Shown: one piece after another, positions 53,012 to 62,166 of the stretch | How the letters are laid out: each line of letters opens with the position of its first letter | Position numbering within the stretch: position 1 is the first letter of the stretch | NCBI RefSeq assembly: GCF_024055895.1 | Contig: NZ_JAMXLE010000001.1 | Span: forward strand, 434,001-498,000 | DNA: 64,000 nucleotides | Direction of reading: 5' to 3' | From: Rhizobium sp. L1K21 | GTDB lineage: Bacteria; Pseudomonadota; Alphaproteobacteria; Rhizobiales; Rhizobiaceae | Position numbers and translations under genes: made by a program | The notes under the pieces: generated by a model | What the model was told of the DNA's origin: nothing | Database searches by the model: none | Seen by the model: only the letters and a program-made list of their open reading frames with translations

Positions 53012-54188
53012 ACTGTTTGGGCGTGGCGACATCTTCAGGCTCAACCGTCTGAAGTGCCTGCGGCTTGTAATAATCTGCGCGACCTTCGGTGACAGGTCCG
53101 GTATAGCCATTTTCCAATAGCCGCCTGAGAGGGCTTGTGGCCGCCAGTTCCGGCGCGGGGCCGCCCAGCAAAGTGTCACTGCCGTCAAAGGCGGGATCGG
53201 TGATTGAAATCGGGTCGGTGCGCACCAGTTCGGGATTGTTGGCCGGCGTGAAGAACTGCAGATCAGGCAGATTGGACAAGGGAATACCGGTGAAGTTTTC
53301 GGACGTGGCATCGCCCAGAATGCGGCGGATGAATCGCTCCACATAGAAGGCCTGTTTGCGCCGGCCCGATGAGGTGAACCCGAGCCCGTCGGAGGTGCGA
53401 AGGCGCACCTGCTGGCCGTCAATATCGGAGCCGGAATAGGCGAACTTACCCTCTTCATCCACAAACCCATCCCAGATATCGACATAGGTGGCGTCGTTCT
53501 TTTCAGACCATTTGCGGTAAATGGAGTTGAGCGTGACCATGTCTGCGGTGAAGGCGTTTGAACGGAATGACGGCAGGCCGGTCCACAAAAGCGGGATGTT
53601 GCGTTGCTTGGCAGCCGTCATGATCGTCTTGATACGGGCTTCGTAGTTCGTGGTCCATTCCGGCGTGCGAAAGCTGTAGGTGTTGCCATCGACGGACATT
53701 TCCTGCCGGTCGTTGGCGCCGACGCTGATAACGGCAACGGCGGGCTCAACTTCGTCAAGCAGCTTGGGAAACTCCACGGGCCAGTCGTAATAATCCTGGC
53801 GCACAAGGCCGGATGATCCTTTGGTACGATTGTCGATGACGATGCCCGGCGATGTTTCGAAAGCCTCTTCAAGCCCTTTCGCCAGCGTTCCAGCCATGAA
53901 GTCTCCGACAACCAGAACGGTTTTTGCGTGCTCGACCTTTTCTGGAACTTCAACCGCTTGAGGGGCGCTGCGGCTTACACTTCTCTGTGGCTTGACCCGC
54001 GTCTTCTTCGGCGGAGGTTCCTTTTTTCCCTTATTGCCGAAGAGAAGTTCAATCAGCGTCTGCGGTTTGCGCTTCTGCTCCTGTGCTGCGGCACTGGATA
54101 CCGTGGCCGCCAGATAAAGGCAGGCCAATGCGGCCACTGCGATGGTGGCCGCATGCTTTTGGACTGAAAGAAAACGCCAGAATTTCAT
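53010..54188 (-). CDS. DUF459 SGNH-like exported protein
   Basis: A 392-residue exported protein of the DUF459 group, related to SGNH hydrolases/acyltransferases. The N-terminus has a hydrophobic signal (AATIAVAALACLYLAATVSS) and a basic Pro/Lys-rich linker; the hydrolase-like core includes VLVVGDFMAGTLAKGL, where the block-I Ser of GDS is replaced by Phe, GANDRQ and YVDIWDGF. The missing catalytic Ser in the usual place suggests an altered or lost hydrolase activity. The start at 54188 fits the signal peptide. It may act on the envelope with the neighbouring transglycosylase and galU. Confidence 0.78.
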   Translation of the reverse strand: MKFWRFLSVQKHAATIAVAALACLYLAATVSSAAAQEQKRKPQTLIELLFGNKGKKEPPPKKTRVKPQRSVSRSAPQAVEVPEKVEHAKTVLVVGDFMAGTLAKGLEEAFETSPGIVIDNRTKGSSGLVRQDYYDWPVEFPKLLDEVEPAVAVISVGANDRQEMSVDGNTYSFRTPEWTTNYEARIKTIMTAAKQRNIPLLWTGLPSFRSNAFTADMVTLNSIYRKWSEKNDATYVDIWDGFVDEEGKFAYSGSDIDGQQVRLRTSDGLGFTSSGRRKQAFYVERFIRRILGDATSENFTGIPLSNLPDLQFFTPANNPELVRTDPISITDPAFDGSDTLLGGPAPELAATSPLRRLLENGYTGPVTEGRADYYKPQALQTVEPEDVATPKQ

Positions 54189-54232
54189 GCGCCTTGTCCG
54201 TTCTGCACGATTGCCTGTTGCGATATCGAGAT

Positions 54233-54259
54233 CCTCAATGACGTAAAACGTCATTGAGG
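54233..54259. repeat. Perfect 11-bp inverted repeat in the DUF459 leader
   Basis: CCTCAATGACG (54233-54243), loop TAAAA, CGTCATTGAGG (54249-54259). It lies 45 bases upstream of the DUF459 start and 44 bases past the transglycosylase stop, so it could be an operator, an mRNA hairpin or a terminator without T-run. Confidence 0.7.
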
Positions 54260-54302
54260 TAAAGACATGGCGCGGGGCTCCGTCAGGACACAATCACAAG
54301 AT

Positions 54303-55538
54303 TCAGCGCAAATGCTCCAAAAGCGCCTTGGACGGTTCGCTGTCGACCTTCAGGCCCTTACGCTTCTGAAACGCCGCGATGGCCGCTTTCGAGCCGCTAC
54401 CCAGATTGCCGTCGACTTCGCCCTGATAGTAGCCGAGTGCCTTGAGGCGTTCCTGGATTTCGAACTTCTCTTCGACATCCAATGCGCCTGCAGGGCGGGG
54501 CCATTTCTGCACCATACCGGGATAGCCGGACAGGCGGTCGGCGAGAAGACCCACAGCGAGCGCATAGCTGTCAGACTGGTTGTATTTCTTGATAACGAAG
54601 TAGTTGCGTGTCATCAGGAAGCCCGGGCCGTTTTCACCGGCGGGCAATTTCAGAACGGCACGTTCGTTGTCGAGGCGCAGATCGCGACCGTTGGGACGTT
54701 TGAAGCCCAAGGCCTCCCACTGGGAAAGCGTTTTGGTCTGCCCTGAATATTTGGCGCCGCCGCGCGGTACTGCGACTTCATAGCCCCAGGTGCGGCCTTC
54801 ACGCCAACCATTCTTGTGCAGCAGGTTGGCCGCGGTTGCCAGGGCATCGGGAATGGAATTCCAGATGTCGCGCTTGCCGTTGCCATCGGCATCCGTGCCG
54901 TACAGCAGATAGCTTGTGGGGATGAACTGCGTATGGCCCATGGCACCCGCCCAGGAACCGGTGAGATTGGCGCGCGAAACATCGCCCGCCTGCAGGATTT
55001 TCAGCGTCGCAATCAGCTGGCTGCGGGCAAAATTGGCACGCTTTGGATCGGCATAGGCCAGCGTTGCCAGTGCGCGGGGCACGTAATGCAGGCGCTCGCT
55101 GCTGGCGAGGACTGCCCCATAGTTGGATTCCATCGACCAGATCGCCAGAAGCACATAGCGGCTGACGCCGAAGTGGGTTTCGATGGCTTTCAGCGTGTTG
55201 AGATTGCGTGCAGCAATGTCGAGGCCGGTCTGGATGGTGTAGGGGTTGACGCGCGAATCCAGATAGTCCCAGATGGTGGTCGTGAATTCCGGCTGGTACT
55301 GTGCCTTGCGGATGACATCCGGATCGGGTTCCGTAATCCCTTCAAACGCATTGACATAGGTGGTTCTGCTGATCCCGGCCTTTGCAGCCACGGGATAGAA
55401 ATTCTGAATCCAGTTAACAAATCCGCTGTCTGCGTTTGCCGTACCCGCGCCCAGCAACAGGGCAGCGCAAAGGGCTGCGCACCGTGCTGTCATGCTGTGT
55501 TTTGCTGAGTTTGGCTTGTCGGTCATTGCTTTGTCCAT
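54303..55538 (-). CDS. Lytic murein transglycosylase (MltB type) with peptidoglycan-binding domain
   Basis: An exported peptidoglycan-cleaving enzyme of up to 411 residues. After a signal peptide (AALCAALLLGAGTANA) comes the SLT-2/MltB domain: the catalytic Glu is in LAIWSMESNYGAV, followed by GSWAGAMGHTQFIPTSYL. A C-terminal peptidoglycan-binding domain (FEIQERLKALGYYQGEVDGN, AIAAFQKRKGL) completes it. Tandem starts at 55538, 55526 and 55493 are possible. It belongs to a cell-envelope gene group with galU. Confidence 0.92.
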   Translation of the reverse strand: MDKAMTDKPNSAKHSMTARCAALCAALLLGAGTANADSGFVNWIQNFYPVAAKAGISRTTYVNAFEGITEPDPDVIRKAQYQPEFTTTIWDYLDSRVNPYTIQTGLDIAARNLNTLKAIETHFGVSRYVLLAIWSMESNYGAVLASSERLHYVPRALATLAYADPKRANFARSQLIATLKILQAGDVSRANLTGSWAGAMGHTQFIPTSYLLYGTDADGNGKRDIWNSIPDALATAANLLHKNGWREGRTWGYEVAVPRGGAKYSGQTKTLSQWEALGFKRPNGRDLRLDNERAVLKLPAGENGPGFLMTRNYFVIKKYNQSDSYALAVGLLADRLSGYPGMVQKWPRPAGALDVEEKFEIQERLKALGYYQGEVDGNLGSGSKAAIAAFQKRKGLKVDSEPSKALLEHLR

Positions 55539-55721
55539 TAGTTTGATTCAACTTCTGGACGGGTTAGCCCGTCACATACACAAACTGTAAACGCTTAGGG
55601 TCAACAAATTCTTTACCATTCTTTTTCTTTTGTCACATTTTGGGGCATGTCTTAGTGTTTGTTTTATCACGACATGCTTGATAGCGTTATCCTTGAATAT
55701 GTTTAGATTACGAGGCCCTTG

Positions 55722-56609
55722 ATGAGTGACCGCCCGAAACTTCGAAAAGCCGTTTTTCCTGTTGCCGGGTTTGGAACCCGCTTTCTTCCCGCCACCAAGG
55801 CGGTTCCCAAGGAAATGATCACCATCGTGGACCGGCCGGTTCTGCAATATGTGGTGGATGAAGCCATGGAAGCCGGCATCGAACATTTCGTGTTCGTGAC
55901 CGGGCGCAACAAGGGCGTCATCGAGGACTATTTCGATATCCAGTTCGAACTGGAAAATACGCTCAAAGCCCGCAACAAGAAGGCTGAGCTTGAAATTCTC
56001 CAGTCGCTGCGCCCCATGGCCGGGGGCTCAAGCTTTACCCGCCAGCAGGAGGCGCTCGGGCTTGGTCATGCTGTGTGGTGCGCGCGCGATATCGTGGGCA
56101 ATGAGCCTTTTGCCCTGCTTTTGCCGGACATGCTGTTGAAGTCCGAAAAGGGCTGCCTGAAGGGCATGGTTGAACTTTATGAGAAGACCGGTGGGAATGT
56201 CGTGGCTGTTGAGGCCTGCGATCCCGAGATGGCATTCAAATATGGTATTGTCGGTATTGGCGAGGAACTGGATGGCGGCTTCCGCATCACGGAAATGGTG
56301 GAAAAGCCTGCGCCGGGAACGGCACCTTCAAACCTCTTCATCAACGGCCGCTACATTCTTCAACCGGAAATCTTCAAGCTTCTGGAAACCCAGGAGCGTG
56401 GTGCTGGCGATGAAATCCAGTTGACGGACAGCATGCTCAAACTGGCCAAGAACCAGCCTTTTTATGGCTATCGCTTTGAAGGTACGAGCTACGACTGCGG
56501 CTCGAAGGAAGGTTTCGTTCTGGCAAACGTTTCCTATGCGCTCGACCGTCCCGACATCCGCGACAAGGTCGGCGCGGATTTGAAGGCCGTCCTGTCGCAG
56601 TTGAGCTGA
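55722..56609 (+). CDS. galU: UTP-glucose-1-phosphate uridylyltransferase
   Basis: Makes UDP-glucose for polysaccharide and lipopolysaccharide synthesis. The 295-residue protein has the nucleotidyltransferase motif [20 protein letters not shown] near the N-terminus, DMLLK and VEKPAPG, plus the C-terminal YDCGSKEGF. An in-frame TTG at 55719 precedes the ATG at 55722. It competes with GlgC for glucose-1-phosphate from Pgm, although its gene is distant. Confidence 0.95.
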   Translation: MSDRPKLRKAVFPVAGFGTRFLPATKAVPKEMITIVDRPVLQYVVDEAMEAGIEHFVFVTGRNKGVIEDYFDIQFELENTLKARNKKAELEILQSLRPMAGGSSFTRQQEALGLGHAVWCARDIVGNEPFALLLPDMLLKSEKGCLKGMVELYEKTGGNVVAVEACDPEMAFKYGIVGIGEELDGGFRITEMVEKPAPGTAPSNLFINGRYILQPEIFKLLETQERGAGDEIQLTDSMLKLAKNQPFYGYRFEGTSYDCGSKEGFVLANVSYALDRPDIRDKVGADLKAVLSQLS

Positions 56610-56618
56610 GATTCCCGA

Positions 56619-58094
56619 TCAGCGTTTGAGGGTGACACCCGCCATGAAGGTCATGGCGTGGTAACCCGCGCCCGACGTGTAGCGGTCATATTGCCAGGTC
56701 GTGTCTCCGGTGACATCGAGGTAGCGGCTGACCTTCCAGGTCAACCCGGCGCCGGCGGTTATAGAGCGTGAATCTGTCGAATTGCTGGCGCTGTCATAAT
56801 CGTTGAAGCCGACACCGCCAGTGAGACGGGCGACGAGACGCCTTGTGACTTCCTGTGACACAGAAGCGGAAAAGGTTCTGAGTACATAACCGGATGTGCC
56901 GGCGGTGGTGGACGGTTTGATGCTGGTTGACGTGCCAAGCGTAATATCTGTGCCGCGTTGCGGCGACCAGGTAAGGCTGCCATCTACCGAAAGGGCAGAG
57001 ATGGCATCCAGACGCGCGTCAGCATAGCGCATTTTTTCGTAGCCGCCAGATATCTCACCCTTCAGCTTTTCGCCAAAGTCGGCTTCCAGGCCCGCGCGGA
57101 TTTTCCAGCCAGCCGAATCGCGGGCATAGCCGCTCGAATCCGTCTTCTGATCGTAATAGGTGCGGGAAATGGAGCCCTCGACAAATGGTGTCAGGACCGG
57201 TGAAATCTGATAGCCCAGCCGCAGGGCCAATGTGCCCGTGTTGGCGTCGCGGTCGCTGCGCGACACAGTCGTTCCATTGGAAAATTTTGCATCTCCGTAA
57301 ACTGAGCGCAGGCCATCTGCCGAAAGCGTGCCCTTCAACCGACCGATGTCGTGCTCCACGCTGATGCCCGCGTTGAAGGTGTGAACAGGCGACTGGGTGC
57401 TGGCGCCGGACAATGAATTGGGGTCGGTGGAGCTTTCACGCTGAAAGTTGTAGCCGCCGTCCAGCGTTGCAGTCGTGTTGCGGGAGACATCAAGCCTCAG
57501 TTCGGCATTGAGGTTCAATCTCGGGTCTTCACTGCCCGTTCCGGCAATGTTCTTCTGGATGAGGCCGGAGCCTTCAAGTCTCAACTGATGACGCAACCAA
57601 TCCGACGTCAAGGTTCCCTTGAGCTCGGTCTCGGAATAGGTGCGGCTGGTCTTGGTTTGTCCTGTCTGGGTGCGTTCGTGCCCGAGGCTCTGGCGCAGGG
57701 AAGGGCGGAAGACGGCTGTCCCCAGGCGAATGCCCGGTGCTTCGTCATCGCCAATACTGCCGGTGCGGCCCGCATCGACCTTTGAGGCTGCCGGATTGAG
57801 GCGACCTTCAGAGGCAGTCAGCGTATCATCTGAAATGGCGGGATCACCGTTTCCAGTGATTTGTGATTGATCGGGCGATGCGCTGGAAAAGGCGTCGTCC
57901 GTGGCCGGTGCACCGCCGCCAAAGTCGCTTTGAAGCTGGTCTGGCGGAAGACCGCCGGCTGCAGGATCGGCAAAGATCGTTTGTGCCTGGGCAACGTGCG
58001 GGTTTGCGCCGGAGACAAAGACCAATGAGGCAAGCGAACAGGCAACCAAGCCTGTCTTCGTCATCAATCGGTTTTTGTCAGTGGAATTCTTCAT
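56619..58094 (-). CDS. Outer-membrane beta-barrel protein (BBP2-like)
   Basis: A 491-residue exported protein. A signal peptide (residues about 9-37) is followed by a low-complexity linker and then alternating amphipathic beta strands (for example GTLALRLGYQISPVLTPFVE, RLVARLTGGVGFNDYD) typical of the PF10082-type beta-barrel proteins of rhizobia. It ends VTLKR without the usual terminal Phe. The function is unknown. It is convergent with galU (9 bases) and divergent from kdsD, with a 281-base spacer. Confidence 0.82.
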   Translation of the reverse strand: MKNSTDKNRLMTKTGLVACSLASLVFVSGANPHVAQAQTIFADPAAGGLPPDQLQSDFGGGAPATDDAFSSASPDQSQITGNGDPAISDDTLTASEGRLNPAASKVDAGRTGSIGDDEAPGIRLGTAVFRPSLRQSLGHERTQTGQTKTSRTYSETELKGTLTSDWLRHQLRLEGSGLIQKNIAGTGSEDPRLNLNAELRLDVSRNTTATLDGGYNFQRESSTDPNSLSGASTQSPVHTFNAGISVEHDIGRLKGTLSADGLRSVYGDAKFSNGTTVSRSDRDANTGTLALRLGYQISPVLTPFVEGSISRTYYDQKTDSSGYARDSAGWKIRAGLEADFGEKLKGEISGGYEKMRYADARLDAISALSVDGSLTWSPQRGTDITLGTSTSIKPSTTAGTSGYVLRTFSASVSQEVTRRLVARLTGGVGFNDYDSASNSTDSRSITAGAGLTWKVSRYLDVTGDTTWQYDRYTSGAGYHAMTFMAGVTLKR

Positions 58095-58375
58095 TGACGA
58101 CGCATGCCAGACTGGGTGGAGCCCGGTTTCTCCGGACGCTTGCCGGTGCACACAATCAAGGCATCATAGGCCTGGATTCCGTTTTCCGGTTGTTACCCGA
58201 ACGTAAAGCTTTGTGGTTAACGCTTTATTGATTTTGTGTTCAAACCTTTGGCGATGACTGAACGGAGGTTGTTATCCGGCATCACATTCAATAAGAGCAT
58301 AAACGCGAAAATCGCCAGACATATTGGATTGCGGCCCCCACGCTACGGCGTTTGGCCGGCAAGTGGTGAAAGACA

Positions 58376-59371
58376 ATGATCGGCAAGATTACGAAGTTCG
58401 ATGGACCCAGGGTGACGGCGTCGGCGCTGCGCACGCTCGAAATCGAGAAAGACGGGCTGGCGGCGCTCAGCGATGCCTTTTCCGGCGTGCTTGCCGAGAC
58501 CTTCGGTGATGCAGTCGAGTTGATCGGGCGGCTGGAAGGCAAGGTCATCGTAACCGGCGTGGGCAAGAACAGCCATATCGGCGCGAAAATTGCCGCCACG
58601 CTTGCCTCAACGGGAACGCCGGCATTTTTCGTGCACGCTGCGGAAGCCAATCATGGCGATCTGGGCATGATTACAGCCAATGATGTGATCCTGGCGCTTT
58701 CGTGGAGCGGGCAGACAACGGAATTGCAGGGAATTATCGCCTTTTCCCGGCGTTTCGATATTCCGCTGGTCGCGATTACGGCGGGTGAAACTTCAGCGCT
58801 TGCGATGGCTGCCGATATCGTTCTTCTGCTGCCGAAGAAGAGCGAAGCCTGTCCGCATGGGCTTGCGCCCACGACATCGGCGCTCATGCAGCTTGCCATT
58901 GGCGATGCGCTTGCTCTTTCGCTTCTTGAAGCGCGCGGTTTCACGCCAGAGGATTTCAAGACCTTTCATCCCGGCGGCAAGCTGGGAGCCGTGCTCACCC
59001 ATGTATCCGAGGTCATGCACACGGGAGATGCAATCCCGCTGGTCAAGATCGGCACGTCCGTGCCCGAGGCTGCCATGGTTCTCTCCCACAAGCGCTTCGG
59101 CTGCGTGGGCGTCGTTGACGAGAACGAGCGCCTGCTCGGGATCATGACGAACGGCGACATTGCGCGGCATATGGAAAAGCCGCTTCAGGGCGTCGCGGTC
59201 GAAACGATCATGACGCGGACGCCGAAGACGATCCGTCCCGACACGTTGGCCGTGGCAGCCATGGCCATGCTGAACGATCACAATATCTCGGCGCTTCTGG
59301 TGATGGGCGGTGACGAAAAGGTGGTTGGAATCGTCCATTTCCACGATCTGTTGCGCATCGGCGTTGCCTGA
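58376..59371 (+). CDS. kdsD: Arabinose-5-phosphate isomerase (KpsF/GutQ family)
   Basis: Makes arabinose-5-phosphate, precursor of Kdo for lipopolysaccharide. The 331-residue protein has an N-terminal SIS domain (KVIVTGVGKNSHIGAKIAAT, ALSWSGQTTEL, KFHPGG-like FKTFHPGGKLG) and two C-terminal CBS domains. The start ATG at 58376 gives the family N-terminus. It is consistent with Gram-negative envelope biogenesis. Confidence 0.92.
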   Translation: MIGKITKFDGPRVTASALRTLEIEKDGLAALSDAFSGVLAETFGDAVELIGRLEGKVIVTGVGKNSHIGAKIAATLASTGTPAFFVHAAEANHGDLGMITANDVILALSWSGQTTELQGIIAFSRRFDIPLVAITAGETSALAMAADIVLLLPKKSEACPHGLAPTTSALMQLAIGDALALSLLEARGFTPEDFKTFHPGGKLGAVLTHVSEVMHTGDAIPLVKIGTSVPEAAMVLSHKRFGCVGVVDENERLLGIMTNGDIARHMEKPLQGVAVETIMTRTPKTIRPDTLAVAAMAMLNDHNISALLVMGGDEKVVGIVHFHDLLRIGVA

Positions 59372-59388
59372 AAACAGCAGGACTTTGC

Positions 59389-59856
59389 TCAGACGGTCTC
59401 GACAACCTCCACGACCAGATTGGTGCCTTTGCTAGATACAATGCGGACGCGGCTGCCCGCCGGCAGGTCCGGGCCGTTCACCAGCCACACCGTGTCATCG
59501 AGTTTGATGCGCCCCTGGCCTTCGGAAATGGCTTCGACAAGAACAGCCGTTCTTCCCACAAGGCCATCGGTGCGGCGATTGAGCATGGGTTCGTCGGTTT
59601 CGGTGTTAGAATTGTAGAAGTAGCGCCGGCCGATGATCACGCAGCCGAAAGACAGGGCTGCAAACACCAGCAGCTGAATTTCCCAAGACCATAGATTTTG
59701 CGACCAGACGAGCAGCGATACGGCTCCGGTGATGATGGCAGCGGCACCGATCCACATGAGAAAAACGCCGGGAACGGCGAGCTCCAGAATGAGCAGGACC
59801 GCTCCCAATACCCACCACACCCACGGCCCCAGATCACGAACCAGAGAGGCGATCAT
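59389..59856 (-). CDS. NfeD-family membrane protein
   Basis: A 155-residue protein with two or three N-terminal helices (WWVLGAVLLILELAVPGVFL, IITGAVSLLVW) and a C-terminal OB-fold-like domain (GLVGRTAVLVEAIS, GSRVRIVSSKGTNLVVE). NfeD proteins act with SPFH/stomatin partners; the partner is directly upstream, with 3 bases between, so the two are co-translated. Confidence 0.9.
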   Translation of the reverse strand: MIASLVRDLGPWVWWVLGAVLLILELAVPGVFLMWIGAAAIITGAVSLLVWSQNLWSWEIQLLVFAALSFGCVIIGRRYFYNSNTETDEPMLNRRTDGLVGRTAVLVEAISEGQGRIKLDDTVWLVNGPDLPAGSRVRIVSSKGTNLVVEVVETV

Positions 59857-59859
59857 CGC

Positions 59860-60876
59860 TTAGCTCTCCGTTTGAAATGGATTGACCGGTGGGGCGGGGC
59901 GGCGCGGCGCTCTTTCGGGTGCTGCTGCCGGACGTTGTGGCGGCACGTCACCGCCGTTTGGGCCGAAAACCTCCTTGGCAATGGCTCCAATGCCGCCCAG
60001 CGTGCCGACAAGCGAAGAGGCTTCGATGGGCATGAGAACCACCTTGGAATTGGTGCCCGTGCCGATGGCCTTCATGGCTTCGGTGTATTTCTGCGCCACG
60101 AAGTAGTTGATGGCCTGAACATCGCCTGCAGCAATGGCCTCGGAAACGGCCTGCGTTGCCTTTGCTTCGGCTTCGGCCAGGCGTTCGCGGGCCTCGGCTT
60201 CGCGGTAGGCGGCTTCTCGCTTGCCTTCCGCCTCAAGGATAGCAGCCTGTTTGGCACCCTCAGCGCGCAGGATCTGCGCATTGCGCGCGCCTTCGGCTTC
60301 CAGTACCTCTGCGCGCTTTTCACGCTCAGCCTTCATCTGACGGCCCATGGCCTCGACAAGGTCCTTCGGCGGCTGAATGTCCTTTATTTCGACGCGGGTG
60401 ATCTTGATGCCCCAGGGCTTGGCTGCCTCGTCGATAACACGCAGCAGTCGCTCGTTGATGGCGTCACGGTTGGACAGGAGCTCATCAAGGTCCATGGAAC
60501 CCATGACCGAGCGGATGTTGGTCATGGTGAGGTTTAAAAGCGCGAGCTCAAGATCGCGCACCTCATAGGCGGCCTGCGCTGCGTTCAAAATCTGGTAGAA
60601 GGAGACCGCGTCGGATGAAACGCTGGCATTGTCCTTGGTGATGACTTCCTGAGTGGGAACATCAAGCACCTGTTCCATCACGTTCAACTGCTTGCCAACC
60701 CTATCGATGAAAGGGACAATCAGGTTGAGACCGGGCTCGAGTGTGCGGGTGTAGCGACCGAAGCGCTCGATCGTGTAGCGGTGGCCTTGCGGGACAATCT
60801 TGATGCTGGCAAACAGGATCAGTATTGCCAGCAGCACGAGTGCCACCACTGTGATATCGAAACCGGTGAATGGCAT
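59860..60876 (-). CDS. SPFH/stomatin-family membrane protein (QmcA-like)
   Basis: A 338-residue paraslipin-type protein: N-terminal membrane anchor (residues about 8-29), SPFH domain with [20 protein letters not shown] and [13 protein letters not shown]-like signature, a coiled-coil rich in Ala/Glu ([20 protein letters not shown]) and a Pro-rich tail. It is thought to scaffold membrane microdomains or FtsH complexes. The NfeD gene follows. Confidence 0.93.
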   Translation of the reverse strand: MPFTGFDITVVALVLLAILILFASIKIVPQGHRYTIERFGRYTRTLEPGLNLIVPFIDRVGKQLNVMEQVLDVPTQEVITKDNASVSSDAVSFYQILNAAQAAYEVRDLELALLNLTMTNIRSVMGSMDLDELLSNRDAINERLLRVIDEAAKPWGIKITRVEIKDIQPPKDLVEAMGRQMKAEREKRAEVLEAEGARNAQILRAEGAKQAAILEAEGKREAAYREAEARERLAEAEAKATQAVSEAIAAGDVQAINYFVAQKYTEAMKAIGTGTNSKVVLMPIEASSLVGTLGGIGAIAKEVFGPNGGDVPPQRPAAAPERAPRRPAPPVNPFQTES

Positions 60877-60976
60877 TTCAGCCTCCCTCAAATATGTTGA
60901 ACCGATCCCACGATCGACGTTTTATATTTGGGGTAAATTCACCGCCATTACAATATTTTGGCGCACGAACCGGCTA

Positions 60977-62005
60977 TTATACCCAGCCCTGCAATTCGCG
61001 CCGCACCACCGTCTCCAGAACGTTGATGCCTGCCGGGGTGTCGTTGAGGCAGGGAATGTGCGCGAAATTCTCGCCGCCATTATGGTGGAAGGTCTCTGCG
61101 GCCTCGACGGCGATCTCTTCCAGCGTCTCAAGGCAATCGGAGACAAAGCCCGGATTGATGACGGCGATTTTCTTAACGCCTTCCTTTGCCAGCTTTTCTA
61201 CCGTTTTGTCTGTGTAGGGCTGCAGCCACTCTTCCGGCCCGAAACGGGACTGGAAGGTGATCTGCAGCTTCTTTTCATCCCAGCCGAGCTTTTCGCGCAG
61301 AAGCCGTCCGGTCTTCTGGCAATGACAGTAATAAGGGTCACCTGCTTCGAAATAGGATTTCGGGATACCGTGGAAGGAGGTCAGAACGACCTCGGGCTCC
61401 CAATCCAGCGTTGCCAACTTCTCGGTGATGGAATGGGCCAGCGCGTCGATATAGGTGGGGTCATCATGATAGGGCGGCACGGTTCTGATGGCTGGCTGCC
61501 AGCGCATCTTCTGCAGTGCATCGAAAGCCTTGTCGTTCACGGTCGCAGTCGTTGAGGCGGCGTATTGCGGGTAAAGCGGGAAGATGACGATCTTTTCGCA
61601 ACCCTGTTCCTTCAATGCATCCAGCTTCGAGGCAATGGATGGCTGTCCGTAACGCATGCCCCAATCGACGACCACGTTTTCATGGTCCTTGAGACGTTCG
61701 GCCAGAATATCCGACTGCGAACGGGTGTAGGTGCGCAGAAAGCTCTCGTTCTTCTCATTGTTCCAGATCGACTGGTAGGCCTTGCCGACCCTGCCCGGGC
61801 GCGTGTTCAGCACAATGCCGAAGAGGATGGGGTACCAGAAGAAGCGCGACCATTCGATGACCCGCTTGTCGGTGAGAAATTCCTTGAGATAGCGCCGCAT
61901 GGATTTGTAGTCCGTGCCATCGGGCGTCCCCAGATTGACGAGCAGCACGCCGACCTTGCCGTGTTTCACGCGTGGGTGGTTGTCTGGCATTGCTGCGTTC
62001 TTCAT
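60977..62005 (-). CDS. hemH: Ferrochelatase
   Basis: Inserts Fe2+ into protoporphyrin IX, the last step of heme synthesis. The 342-residue protein has VGVLLVNLGTPDGTDYKSMR at the N-terminus, the catalytic His in LTSFHGIPKSY, and the metal-binding Glu in VSDCLETLEEI. The CHCQKTG segment may carry Cys residues seen in some bacterial ferrochelatases, but an iron-sulfur cluster is unproven. Upstream ATGs at 62005 and 61990 are alternative starts. Confidence 0.96.
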   Translation of the reverse strand: MKNAAMPDNHPRVKHGKVGVLLVNLGTPDGTDYKSMRRYLKEFLTDKRVIEWSRFFWYPILFGIVLNTRPGRVGKAYQSIWNNEKNESFLRTYTRSQSDILAERLKDHENVVVDWGMRYGQPSIASKLDALKEQGCEKIVIFPLYPQYAASTTATVNDKAFDALQKMRWQPAIRTVPPYHDDPTYIDALAHSITEKLATLDWEPEVVLTSFHGIPKSYFEAGDPYYCHCQKTGRLLREKLGWDEKKLQITFQSRFGPEEWLQPYTDKTVEKLAKEGVKKIAVINPGFVSDCLETLEEIAVEAAETFHHNGGENFAHIPCLNDTPAGINVLETVVRRELQGWV

Positions 62006-62166
62006 TCTTCCGTCCTGTTGCTTTCTAGTGGGGGTGCATCCGACCTGTCCTGCATATAGAAACAGGCCGCACCAAATCCAGCCATAATCAAGATCAATTT
62101 ACGAAAATTGTGATGGGACGGATCAGCCCGGTTGCGCAAAAAAGTGCGGCCAGCCGGGCTCGAATA

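Noticed and set aside
62125-62160. Inverted repeat AGCCCGG/CCGGGCT after the DUF882 gene
   Set aside because: The 7-bp stem has a 22-base loop and no T-run; too weak to call a terminator.
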